Shown one piece after another: positions 1 through 7,216 of a stretch of 16,110 nucleotides of DNA (its first letter is position 1; each line of letters starts with the position of its first letter). The translations under genes and the position numbers were made by a program. Source of the stretch: Myxococcales bacterium (GTDB taxonomy: Bacteria > Myxococcota > Polyangia > Fen-1088); assembly GCA_003155465.1 (NCBI GenBank), contig PMCR01000227.1:2048-18157 (forward strand), read 5' to 3'. Under the pieces are notes generated by a model. The model was not told where the DNA came from. It searched no databases and saw nothing but the letters and a program-made list of their open reading frames with translations.

Positions 1-941
1 CTGAAGATGCGCCCCATGTCCAGGCGGAGCAGCGGCAGATGCCACTGCGACGCCACCGCCTTGGCGGTCAGGCTTTTGCCGCAGCCCTGCACGCCGAGTA
101 GCAGTAGGCCCTTGGGCGCGGGCAGCCCGAACTGGCGCGCGCGCTCGGTGAAAGCGGCGGTACGCTGGTCCAGCCAGGCCTTCAGATTTTGCAGGCCGCC
201 GATGCTGGCGAAGCTCTCCGCGGTTGCGTAGTACTCTAGCAGCCCGCTCTTGCGGATCAGTTGGCGCTTCTCCGCCAGGACGAGTTGGATGTCCGCCGCG
301 TCGAGGCGCTGGTCCTGGGCGATGGCCTTGGCAAAGGCGTTCTCCGCCTCGGACAGCGTCAGACCCAAGGCGGCCTTGAGCAAGGGCTCGACCTCCTCGT
401 TGCGCAAATCGATGACGGCCTTCTTGCCCTCACGCACCACGGCCACGATCTCGCGCAGCAGCTTGAGGAGATCTTCGATGCCGGGCAAGGGCACGTCCAG
501 CACCGAGATTTCCTTTTCCAGTTCCGCCGGGATGCAGAGCACCGGCGAGACCAGTATCATGGTGGTGAACGTGCTCTTCAGGGTGCGGGCCAACTCGCGC
601 GTGCGCCGGATCACCGCCGGATCGTTCAGGTAGGGATGGAAATCCTTGAAGACCACCAGGGCCGGCTCCGCGAGTTTTTCGACGGCCGCTAGCGCTGCGC
701 CAGGATCCGTTGGGCCGGTGGCCTTGCTTGCGGTCCTACCATCGTCCAGGCGGCAGAGGCCTTGCGTGACGGACCATGTGTACAGCGCCTTGCCGTGTGA
801 TTCGGCCAAGGTGGCCAGGAGCGCGTCGACGCGCTGTTCCTCCCAGGTCACGAGGTAGATGAGCGGGTAGCGGGCGCGGATGAGGACGTCCAGCTCATCG
901 ACGAAACTGGACAAGGAAGGGCTGATGCGCGAGTCGGGCAC
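1..941 (-). CDS. Ycf46-like AAA+ ATPase, N-terminal part (3' end outside window)
   Basis: The minus-strand frame is open from 941 to the window edge, giving about 313 residues. The N-terminal half has the family-typical segment LIRARYPLIYLVTWEEQR and a region around VVFKDFHPYL. After it come a helical linker and the start of an AAA+ module with PKGLLLLGVQGCGKS, whose Walker A motif falls near residues 283-290. Walker B and sensor motifs must lie beyond the edge. Ycf46-like ATPases are cytosolic P-loop proteins of poorly defined role, some linked to stress or carbon metabolism. I chose GTG at 941 because an in-frame TGA lies four codons upstream; TTG at 914 is the alternative. No strong ribosome-binding site is seen, and a CATAAT box close upstream would allow a very short or absent leader. 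The gene diverges from the chemosensory operon. Family assignment is fairly sure; any functional link to the operon is not shown. Confidence 0.8.
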   Translation of the reverse strand, partial: MPDSRISPSLSSFVDELDVLIRARYPLIYLVTWEEQRVDALLATLAESHGKALYTWSVTQGLCRLDDGRTASKATGPTDPGAALAAVEKLAEPALVVFKDFHPYLNDPAVIRRTRELARTLKSTFTTMILVSPVLCIPAELEKEISVLDVPLPGIEDLLKLLREIVAVVREGKKAVIDLRNEEVEPLLKAALGLTLSEAENAFAKAIAQDQRLDAADIQLVLAEKRQLIRKSGLLEYYATAESFASIGGLQNLKAWLDQRTAAFTERARQFGLPAPKGLLLLGVQGCGKSLTAKAVASQWHLPLLRLDMGRIF

Positions 942-949
942 GTCTAGTC

Positions 950-955
950 ATTATG
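950..955 (-). promoter_or_regulatory. Candidate -10 box for the AAA+ ATPase gene
   Basis: On the minus strand this reads CATAAT, five of six matches to the sigma-70 -10 consensus, 8 nt before the GTG start at 941. No convincing -35 hexamer sits 16-18 bp further upstream. If real, transcription would begin almost at the start codon. Low confidence because the match is short. Confidence 0.22.
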
Positions 956-1033
956 CTCCGGTCCGGCGGCGGGTAGAAGAAGCCCCTGCCCAACCCTGGT
1001 CGATCTGGCCATGTTGCATTGGGTCACGCGTGC

Positions 1034-1051
1034 CCCTGGTTCAAGCCAGGG
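1034..1051. promoter_or_regulatory. Inverted repeat in the divergent intergenic region
   Basis: CCCTGG and CCAGGG form a perfect 6-bp inverted repeat around a 6-nt centre (TTCAAG). A further ACCCTGGTCGA at about 994-1004 resembles the complement of the right arm plus its flank (CCAGGGTCGA, 1046-1055), so half-sites recur within 60 bp. The position between divergently transcribed genes would suit an operator. No regulator gene is adjacent, and short GC-rich palindromes arise by chance. Confidence 0.3.
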
Positions 1052-1173
1052 TCGAGAACAGACGAGATTTCTCATTGAAAGTCGAGGTCTTTGGCCCCAC
1101 ATGCCGCGCCTACAAACCATCCCAATCGGACAAAAAAGACGCCATACTGGAGTACCGGATTCGAGCTTCCCGT

Positions 1174-1178
1174 GGAGG
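1174..1178 (+). promoter_or_regulatory. Ribosome-binding site deciding the response-regulator start
   Basis: GGAGG is followed by 5 nt and then GTG at 1184. This is the only strong Shine-Dalgarno sequence near the 5' end of the first operon gene. It favours GTG 1184 over the in-frame ATG at 1091, whose extra 31 codons encode no receiver sequence. Confidence 0.65.
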
Positions 1179-1183
1179 AACGC

Positions 1184-1573
1184 GTGAACGCGGTCAAGAA
1201 CAGAAAAGCCCTTGTTGTCGAGGACTCCCACCTCATCCACAAGATGTACGAAATCATGTTGCGGCCAACCACCTTGGTGTCTGCCTTCGATGGGCGCGAA
1301 GGGCTGGAAAAGCTAAACGAGAGCCCGGACGTGGACTTCATCATCCTGGACATGAACATGCCGAAGATGACCGGTCTGGAGTTCCTGGCGCAGGTGAAGG
1401 CAACCCCCGCCTTGGCTCAACTTCCCGTGATCATCGTCTCGACCGAGGGCAAGGAAGACGACGTCGCGCGCGGCTTGCAGAACGGCGCCGTGGCCTACCT
1501 CAGGAAACCATTCCAACGTGAGGATCTCCTGAAGATCATCAACCGCATCGAGTGCAAGCAACCTGCAGCATGA
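1184..1573 (+). CDS. Single-domain response regulator (CheY-like)
   Basis: The product is a 129-residue stand-alone receiver domain with no output domain, the usual CheY length. The acidic pair is E13-D14 in ALVVEDSHLIHKMYEIML. The phosphoacceptor aspartate is D56 in FIILDMNMPKMTGLEF. The switch residue region is S86-T87 in IIVSTEGKEDD, and the conserved lysine is K108 in AYLRKPF. All residues needed for phosphorylation are present. It is the first gene of the chemosensory operon, and the CheA encoded downstream is the likely phosphodonor. Its target is unknown: no flagellar switch genes are in the window. The GTG start was chosen because GGAGG lies 5 nt upstream. Its TGA lies within 15 nt of the next gene. 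Receiver identity is certain; calling it CheY rather than a Spo0F- or FrzZ-like regulator is inference from context. Confidence 0.88.
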   Translation: MNAVKNRKALVVEDSHLIHKMYEIMLRPTTLVSAFDGREGLEKLNESPDVDFIILDMNMPKMTGLEFLAQVKATPALAQLPVIIVSTEGKEDDVARGLQNGAVAYLRKPFQREDLLKIINRIECKQPAA

Positions 1574-1587
1574 GCGAGGACACAGAC

Positions 1588-2355
1588 ATGACCGATTCGC
1601 ACCTGCTCGTGGACGCGCCTTTCGACGGGAAGGCACCGGCCCGCGCGGGGCGAGACGCACTGGCCACCTTGCGGCGGGCGCAACAGCTGGTCAGCGACGC
1701 GCAGGCGGCCATCGAGGAGGCGAGCCGCGTGGTGGGCCAGGGGGGCAGCGCAGGCCCGACGGGAGGGGCGGAGGCGCGCCTGGTTGTTGCCGAAAGCGAG
1801 CGCCAGGAACTGGCCAGTCGGCTGGCTGAGGTTGAGCACCAGGTCGGCCGCCTGATGACCCTGTACGTGGCCACTTATCAACTGCACGCCACGCTGGATC
1901 CCGTCGAGGTGCAGTCGACCATCGCCGAGATCGCTCTCAACCTGATCGGCGCCGAGCAGTTCGTCCTGCTCCTCATGGACGAGGAAGACAAGGGCTACGA
2001 AGTGCGGCTCGCGCACAGCGAGCCCGACACGTCCTGGGCGCAGGCCGCACGCTACACCGGTGGCGATCCGCTGGTGGACGCGGCGTTGGCCGACGGGGGA
2101 CTGCGTTTCGGGCCCACCGAGCAATCACCGGCCCTGGCCGTGGTGCCTTTGCGCGTGCAAGACGTGACGGTCGGGGCGCTGGTCATCCTCAAGCTGCTGG
2201 CGCACAAGCCGGCCTTCGTGAAGGAAGACCATGACTTGCTCGACCTGCTGGGCGCCCATGCGGCGTCCGCGGTCTTTGCCTCTCGGGTGTATTCCAAGAC
2301 CGCGCGTAAGCTGCGCACCCTCGAGAGCCTCATCCGCCTGGTCAACAAGGGATAG
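1588..2355 (+). CDS. Coiled-coil and GAF-domain protein of the chemosensory operon
   Basis: The product is 255 residues. The N-terminal third is Ala/Glu/Arg-rich with heptad-like spacing (ATLRRAQQLVSDAQAAIEEA, then ESERQELASRLAEVEHQVGR), suggesting a coiled coil. A GAF-like fold follows from about residue 95 to 235, with LYVATYQLHATLDPVEVQ entering the first helix, a hydrophobic strand FVLLLMDEED, and a core strand ending VGALVILKLL. No enzymatic motif or DNA-binding region is visible, so a cytosolic sensory or scaffold role is plausible. GAF domains bind small ligands or mediate dimerisation, and the ligand here cannot be told. ATG 1588 has GAGGA 7 nt upstream. ATG 1570, which overlaps the preceding stop as ATGA, would add six residues and is the alternative. 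The position between the response regulator and the PATAN protein suggests a shared pathway. Confidence 0.72.
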   Translation: MTDSHLLVDAPFDGKAPARAGRDALATLRRAQQLVSDAQAAIEEASRVVGQGGSAGPTGGAEARLVVAESERQELASRLAEVEHQVGRLMTLYVATYQLHATLDPVEVQSTIAEIALNLIGAEQFVLLLMDEEDKGYEVRLAHSEPDTSWAQAARYTGGDPLVDAALADGGLRFGPTEQSPALAVVPLRVQDVTVGALVILKLLAHKPAFVKEDHDLLDLLGAHAASAVFASRVYSKTARKLRTLESLIRLVNKG

Positions 2356-2394
2356 CGTGACCGGGACGATCCGTCATAGCCAGCGGCGTCGCCC

Positions 2395-4011
2395 ATGAGC
2401 TTCCAGGGCCGAGTTGAGGATGTCGCCGTCGCGGACGTGATGCAGCTCATCCGTTTGGGCGGGCATTCGGGCACGCTGTCGATCCACGCCGGTGAAGAAG
2501 AGGGGCTCATCGGTTTCGAACGCGGCCGCCTGGTCAGCGCCTGGAGTCCCCGCTCGTTGCGGCTGGGCGAGCTGCTGCTCGCGGCCGGCGCCCTCGACGA
2601 ACCCGCCTTGCAGCGGGCGCTGGAGGCACAGGAGGTGGAGCGGCCTCGGCGCGCCATCGGACAGATCCTGGTCCGGCAGGGCGCCACCACGCCCGAGGTC
2701 ATTCGGCAGGTCATCGGGCAGGAGATCGAGCGCGTGGTCAAGGAGGTGCTGGCCTGGCCCACGGGCACGTTCGATTTTGCGCTCGACGACCTGACGCCTC
2801 TCGTGGAGGTGTCGCGCTTCTCCGGCGCGCCCAAGGTCGACCTCGACACGCAGCAGGTTCTGATGGGAGTCCTGCAGGCCATGGAGGAAGAATCGAGCCG
2901 CGTCGCCTGCCAGCCGCCGACCCCGACCGAGGTCGCGCCGGAAGGGTCGGAGGCGGTGGAGGAGTTCGCGCAGGTGGTGACCAGGAGCGGGCGCAAGCCG
3001 CTTGGGTCCAAGTTGACACCGGCGCCCGAGTCCCCTGTCTCTGACTCCGCGATCACCGCCCGGCATGAAGCGGCCGATCGCCCGCGCTTTCAACTGGTTT
3101 CGCCCGACGCAGAATTGTTGGCGCGGATCAATTCGATTCTGGGGGAAACCGGCGACCGCATTTCGGCGGTGGGCTTGCGCGACGCCGGGACATCGCTGCT
3201 GGGCGAGGCGCCGCCCATTGTGGTGGTGGACCTCCGCTATCAGGGGGAAGGGGTGGATACGCTCATCGCGCTTTGCCGGGCGCGACCACGGGCCTCGATC
3301 GTCGCGCTCTTCGAGGGGCGTGCGCCTTTGCGCGACCTGTACCACGCAGGCGTGCTGTCCGTCACCTCGGTGGCGCCCGAGACGGTGGCCGCCTGCGTGC
3401 GCAGCGTGGCGCGCCAGCGCAAGTATCTTTCCAACGAAAGCGCCATCGCCGAGGGTGTGCGCGCCAGCTTCGCGCGCTTGCGACGGATCATTGCGGATCT
3501 GCGTTCCGGGCTTCTCGCCACCTCGGTGTCGCTCAACCTGCTCAACGTGGTGGCCGAGTCGCTCGACCGGGGAGTATTGCTGGTGCCAGACCGCGATCAA
3601 CTGGTGGCTTTGGGCGCTTTTGGTCAAACCGCGCAGGGCGAGCAGTTGGTGACAAAGACCAAGGATCTCGTCTTTCCGGTGGGCGAGAGCGGCGTTTTCT
3701 TCGAGTGCCTGAAGGACAGCCAGACCCGCCGCATGAGTTTCGACGTCGCGGGATTGCCGCAGGCTTTCCGTGACGTTATCGATCGTCCAGTGTCGGGCGA
3801 AATTGTTGCCTTGCCTGTGCCTGGCAGCGATCGCGTGATCGCCGTTATCTACCTCGACAACGGTGCGCGCGATCGACCGGTGGGCGATATCGAGATTTTC
3901 GAGATGGCCGCTTTCCAGCTTGGGCTGGCGCTGGAGAACGAGTTCCTGCGGCGCTCGGGCCCCGCGCGGGGCACAGGCGGACCTGTGATAAAGCTGCACA
4001 AGACGGGCTAG
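2395..4011 (+). CDS. DUF4388/PATAN protein with degenerate receiver and GAF-like domain
   Basis: The product is 538 residues with three apparent modules. Residues 1-135 match DUF4388/PATAN: MSFQGRVEDVAVADVMQLIR, then SGTLSIHAGEEEGLIGFERG, then a helical part with LGELLLAAGALDEPALQRAL. After a Pro/Glu-rich linker (about 170-225), residues 228-345 resemble a receiver. D279 in VVVDLRYQG occupies the phosphoacceptor position, but the acidic pair is reduced to SPDAEL and the YLxKP lysine region reads SVTSVAPET, so it is probably a pseudo-receiver. Residues 355-525 are GAF-like, with RGVLLVPDRDQLVALGAFG and VIAVIYLDNGARD. PATAN domains occur in bacterial and cyanobacterial regulators tied to motility and two-component signalling. 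The protein is likely cytosolic; no signal peptide or membrane segment is seen. The start has no clear Shine-Dalgarno sequence. The gene ends 4 nt before cheA, so the two are probably co-translated. Confidence 0.75.
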   Translation: MSFQGRVEDVAVADVMQLIRLGGHSGTLSIHAGEEEGLIGFERGRLVSAWSPRSLRLGELLLAAGALDEPALQRALEAQEVERPRRAIGQILVRQGATTPEVIRQVIGQEIERVVKEVLAWPTGTFDFALDDLTPLVEVSRFSGAPKVDLDTQQVLMGVLQAMEEESSRVACQPPTPTEVAPEGSEAVEEFAQVVTRSGRKPLGSKLTPAPESPVSDSAITARHEAADRPRFQLVSPDAELLARINSILGETGDRISAVGLRDAGTSLLGEAPPIVVVDLRYQGEGVDTLIALCRARPRASIVALFEGRAPLRDLYHAGVLSVTSVAPETVAACVRSVARQRKYLSNESAIAEGVRASFARLRRIIADLRSGLLATSVSLNLLNVVAESLDRGVLLVPDRDQLVALGAFGQTAQGEQLVTKTKDLVFPVGESGVFFECLKDSQTRRMSFDVAGLPQAFRDVIDRPVSGEIVALPVPGSDRVIAVIYLDNGARDRPVGDIEIFEMAAFQLGLALENEFLRRSGPARGTGGPVIKLHKTG

Positions 4012-4015
4012 CGCC

Positions 4016-5791
4016 GTGCAGGAGCTGTTCGCATCCCTCATCAAGGACTTCGTCGAGGAGACGGGGCCGTTGGCACGAGAGGTGGCGAACCTGGTCCTGC
4101 GGTTGGAAGAGGCGCGCGCCAACGCCGAGGATGAAGAAGTGGTACTGCGCGCGATGAAGAGCGCGCTCCACACCATCAAGGGCAATGCGGCCATGATGGG
4201 CCTTGGCGCCATCGAGTCTCTCGCTCATGCCCTGGAAGGTCTTTGCCGGCCCGTCAGCCAGAACGCCCAGGCGCGGGAATTCGGCCAGGCACAGATTCTG
4301 GTGGATGGGACCGATCTGCTTGTTCATTCCATCCGGAGCTCTTTGCAGGGCGAGCCGAACCGGGCCCGGGTGGCCGCCTTTATTGATCGCTTGGCGCGAA
4401 CGACTGAGGGCCAGGGCGCCGTGGCCGCTGCGCAGGCGCCGTCGCTGCGAGCACGGCCCCAGACCCCAGCCGCGCCGGTCCCGCCCGACGATGCGGGCCA
4501 GGAGAGAGAGAAGCCTGCCGCGCCGATCGTCGTTGTGAAGGACGATGGTGCAGACAGCACGGTTCGTATCGCCGATCACGACGTGGATGGGCTGCTCGAT
4601 CTGACGGCTGAAGCTATCATCAGCCACGCCGAGTTGGTGCGCTTCGCAGGCCGCCTGGCGCGTGGGCATGTCCAGCGCAGCGACGCGGCCGTGCTGGAAC
4701 CGGTGCTGACCGCGCTGGGTCGGGCAACCTCCGAGATGCGCCACAATTTGCTGCGCGTGCGCCTGGCGCCCATCTCGACGATGTTTTGCCGCTACGCCCG
4801 CTATGTGCGCGACCTGGCGCGCGAGCGCGGGCAGGCCATCCAACTCGTCATTCAAGGCGGCGAGACCGCCGTGGATCGCGCCATCATCAGCCGGCTTTTC
4901 GAGCCCCTGGTGCACATGGTACGCAACGCAGTCGCGCATGGGATCGAGAGTGCGACGGAAAGGGTCGCCGTGGGCAAGCCGGCGGGTGCCCAGATTCTGC
5001 TGGGTGCGTCTTTGGTGGACGGACGTGCGCGCATCGTGGTGGCCGATGACGGCCGGGGCCTGGACATGGTCGCGATCGCCGCCAAGGCTCGCGCTTTCGG
5101 GCTGCGTCCCGAGCGCATGCCCGAAAGCGAGTTGCGGCGTGTGATCTTTCAGCCCGGCTTCTCCACCGCGGCAGAGGTCACCACCTTGGCCGGCCGGGGC
5201 GTGGGATTGGAGGTGGTGGCCACCGTGGTGCAAAGCCTGGGCGGCCGTATCGACGTGCGCAGCGCAGCCGGGCAGGGGACGGTCTTCGTCATTGATCTGC
5301 CGGTGACCGCTTCTCTATGCAAGGCCCTGATCTTTGGCGTCGATAGCGAGATGTTCGCTGTGCCCGCCAGTTTCGTGGTCGACAGCATCGAGACGCGGGA
5401 AGAGTCGATGCAGGAAAACAACCACGTGCTGTTTTGTCCCTGGCGCGGCGATCTTCTGCCCGCGCTGGACGCCGGACGCTTGTTGGGTTGTGCCGGGTTG
5501 GCGCAAGAATGGACGCGCCCCTACGGTATCATCGTCGAGGTCGCCGCCAAGCGCTGCGCCCTGCTGGTCGACTGGCTGGTGGGCGTGCAAGAGATCGTCG
5601 TGAGGCCGCTCGACGAGACCCTGCACGACTCGCGGGTGCTGTCGGGCCTCACCATCTTGGGTCATGGGCGGGTGGTGCCCATCCTGGACTGTGGCGAGGT
5701 GTTGAGGCGCGCCTCGGGGCCGATCGTGACAGCCCTGCCCAGTGCCCCGTCCGGCCAGGATCCGCACGGGAGCGCCAGCCATGTCATCTGA
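4016..5791 (+). CDS. cheA: Chemotaxis histidine kinase CheA
   Basis: The product is 591 residues. An Hpt (P1) domain carries the phosphorylatable H52 in LHTIKGNAAMMGL. A P3 dimerisation segment begins near residue 180 (VRIADHDVDGLLDLTAEAII). The HATPase domain has its N box in HMVRNAVAHGIES (about 300-312), G1 in DDGRGLD (about 344) and G2 in GRGVGLEVV (about 393). A C-terminal CheW-like P5 domain runs from about 430 to 565. Between H52's domain and P3 there is only a 50-60 residue Ala/Pro-rich linker, so the P2 CheY/CheB-docking domain appears absent. No receiver is fused. The start is GTG, 4 nt after the PATAN gene, with only a weak GGG-type site. The end overlaps the CheW-like gene by 11 nt. 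The kinase should act in a membrane-associated array with the downstream MCP and CheW and phosphorylate the receiver encoded at 1184-1573 and CheB. Confidence 0.93.
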   Translation: MQELFASLIKDFVEETGPLAREVANLVLRLEEARANAEDEEVVLRAMKSALHTIKGNAAMMGLGAIESLAHALEGLCRPVSQNAQAREFGQAQILVDGTDLLVHSIRSSLQGEPNRARVAAFIDRLARTTEGQGAVAAAQAPSLRARPQTPAAPVPPDDAGQEREKPAAPIVVVKDDGADSTVRIADHDVDGLLDLTAEAIISHAELVRFAGRLARGHVQRSDAAVLEPVLTALGRATSEMRHNLLRVRLAPISTMFCRYARYVRDLARERGQAIQLVIQGGETAVDRAIISRLFEPLVHMVRNAVAHGIESATERVAVGKPAGAQILLGASLVDGRARIVVADDGRGLDMVAIAAKARAFGLRPERMPESELRRVIFQPGFSTAAEVTTLAGRGVGLEVVATVVQSLGGRIDVRSAAGQGTVFVIDLPVTASLCKALIFGVDSEMFAVPASFVVDSIETREESMQENNHVLFCPWRGDLLPALDAGRLLGCAGLAQEWTRPYGIIVEVAAKRCALLVDWLVGVQEIVVRPLDETLHDSRVLSGLTILGHGRVVPILDCGEVLRRASGPIVTALPSAPSGQDPHGSASHVI

Positions 5792-6389
5792 CGAAAGTCC
5801 GGGCGCGCCCGCCGCCTCTGCGCCGGTTGCTCCCGCATCCCGGCCGGCCCGTGACAGCCTGCTGACTTTTGCCGATTCGATTCTGGCCCGCCCCACGGCG
5901 CCGACGCTTGTCCCCGAGGCCGAGGTGCACCCATACGTGACATTCTTCCTGGGTCGTGAGGAGTTCGGCCTTCCCATTCTGGGCAGTCGCGAGATCGCGC
6001 GGGTGGGTGAGATCACGCGCATCCCCGAGGCGCCCCCGCATGTGCGCGGCGTGCTCAATCTGCGGGGTCGGGTGTTGCCCATCGTCGAGATTCGCACGCG
6101 TTTGGGGCTGCCCATCGCGCCCCTGACAGCGCGGTCACGCGTGATCATGGTCGAGGCGCACGGCCGCCTGTTCGGGCTGCTGGTCGATCGGGTGTCACGC
6201 ATCGCCAAGATCTCGACCTCGATCATCAAGCCCGCGCCGGCAGGGGCGCTGTCCGTGAGCACAGAATGCGTCACCGGGATCGCCCAGATGTGCGCGGAGT
6301 TGCTCATCCTCCTTGATCTCGACAAGCTCCTCCTGCTCAACCCGACGGCGCCTCTGCCAAGTGGCGCGGCTTCGGAGTCGCGCGGATGA
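5781..6389 (+). CDS. cheW: CheW-like adaptor protein
   Basis: The product is 202 residues. A 60-65 residue Ala/Pro-rich N-terminal extension, absent from short CheW proteins, precedes a single CheW domain. The domain core is YVTFFLGREEFGLPIL, then PHVRGVLNLRGRVLPIVEIR, then RVIMVEAHGRLFGLLVDRVS. The G-V-L-N-L-R-G-R-V-L-P-I signature is typical. CheW couples receptors to CheA in the cytoplasmic signalling array. ATG 5781 was chosen because GGGAG lies 9 nt upstream; an in-frame ATG at 5742 would lie deeper inside cheA. The start overlaps the end of cheA, and the stop overlaps the next ATG (ATGA). Confidence 0.9.
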   Translation: MSSDESPGAPAASAPVAPASRPARDSLLTFADSILARPTAPTLVPEAEVHPYVTFFLGREEFGLPILGSREIARVGEITRIPEAPPHVRGVLNLRGRVLPIVEIRTRLGLPIAPLTARSRVIMVEAHGRLFGLLVDRVSRIAKISTSIIKPAPAGALSVSTECVTGIAQMCAELLILLDLDKLLLLNPTAPLPSGAASESRG

Positions 6390-7216
6390 CGGCGGAGGAG
6401 GAATGGAAGCTCCTGCTCGACTTGGTGAGCCGGGAGTTCGGGCTGGTGTTTCAGGATTCGCGGCGCCGTCACCTGGAAGGCCGGCTGGCGCAGCGGCTGG
6501 GCGCTCTTGGCCTGGAATCGTTCGGCGCCTATCACCGCTACTTGACCCGCCACCCCGAGCGTGGGGCCGAGCTGCGCGTGTTGGCGCGCATCCTGCCCAA
6601 TAGCGAAACCTACTTTTTTCGCGAGGCCCATCACTTTGATTTGCTGGTTGAGCATGTGGTTCCGCAATTGTCGGCATCCAGCCAGCCGCCTCTGCTGCGT
6701 GTGCTGTCGGCGGGCTGCTCGTCCGGGGATGAGGCCTACTCCATCGTGATCGCGCTGCAAGGGGCGCGCCTGCAGCTCGCCGGCCTGGCCTGGCAGATCG
6801 ACGCCTGCGACCTGAACCCGGAGAGCATTGCCCATGCGCGGGAAGGTTTGTACGAGGCCGGCTCGTTGCGGGCCTGCGACGAGCCGGGTCGCGCCGCGCA
6901 CTTCAGCGTGGAGGGCGATCGTTTTCGGCTGCGTCCCGAGCACCGCGCGGGGACCAGCTTCTTCGAAGTCAACCTGGCGGTGGCGGATTTGGAGTTTCCG
7001 GGCGCGCCCTACCACGTGATCTTCTGTCGCAACGTTCTCATCTATTTTTCTGAAGAGGCGTTTCACCGCGCGCTTTCTCACTTCCATCGTGCTTTGGGTG
7101 AGGGCGGCTATCTTTTCCTGAGCCACGCCGAATCGCTGATCGGACGCCGCAGTGATTTCCAGCCGGTGCGACTTTGTGACTCGATTGTCTATCGCAAGCA
7201 GGGAGCGAGGTCATGA
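6386..7216 (+). CDS. cheR: Chemotaxis protein methyltransferase CheR
   Basis: The product is 276 residues, the normal CheR length. An N-terminal helical domain leads into the diagnostic segment LPNSETYFFREAHHFDLL (about 70-86). The SAM-binding motif I is RVLSAGCSSGDEAYSI (about 105-120). The late motif VIFCRNVLIYFSEEA is near residues 209-223. CheR methylates glutamates on MCP signalling helices using S-adenosylmethionine. No C-terminal TPR or other fusion is present. Start and stop both sit in ATGA overlaps with the neighbouring genes, so stoichiometry with CheB is likely coupled. Confidence 0.95.
   Translation: MTAEEEWKLLLDLVSREFGLVFQDSRRRHLEGRLAQRLGALGLESFGAYHRYLTRHPERGAELRVLARILPNSETYFFREAHHFDLLVEHVVPQLSASSQPPLLRVLSAGCSSGDEAYSIVIALQGARLQLAGLAWQIDACDLNPESIAHAREGLYEAGSLRACDEPGRAAHFSVEGDRFRLRPEHRAGTSFFEVNLAVADLEFPGAPYHVIFCRNVLIYFSEEAFHRALSHFHRALGEGGYLFLSHAESLIGRRSDFQPVRLCDSIVYRKQGARS

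Noticed and set aside
261..692. Plus-strand frames in 1-900
   Set aside because: They are antisense to the Ycf46-like AAA+ gene, whose minus-strand translation shows a Walker A motif and family segments.
1091..1105. Possible sigma-54 promoter (TGGCC...TGCC)
   Set aside because: The GG and GC elements are 8 nt apart instead of the required 10.
1091..1183. N-terminal extension of the response regulator from ATG 1091
   Set aside because: The extra 31 residues have no receiver sequence, and GGAGG lies 5 nt before GTG 1184, which gives a normal CheY length.
2374..4212. Long minus-strand open frame (612 codons) opposite the PATAN gene
   Set aside because: It is antisense to a clear DUF4388/GAF coding region, is rich in His, Arg and Gln with no domain, and reflects the GC-rich codon bias of the plus strand.
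5742..5780. Upstream ATG start for the CheW-like gene
   Set aside because: It would lengthen the overlap with cheA to 50 nt and has no ribosome site, whereas ATG 5781 has GGGAG 9 nt upstream.
5315..7126. Long minus-strand open frame (603 codons) opposite cheA, cheW and cheR
   Set aside because: It spans three well-supported plus-strand genes with catalytic motifs, and the antisense protein is low-complexity with no recognisable family.
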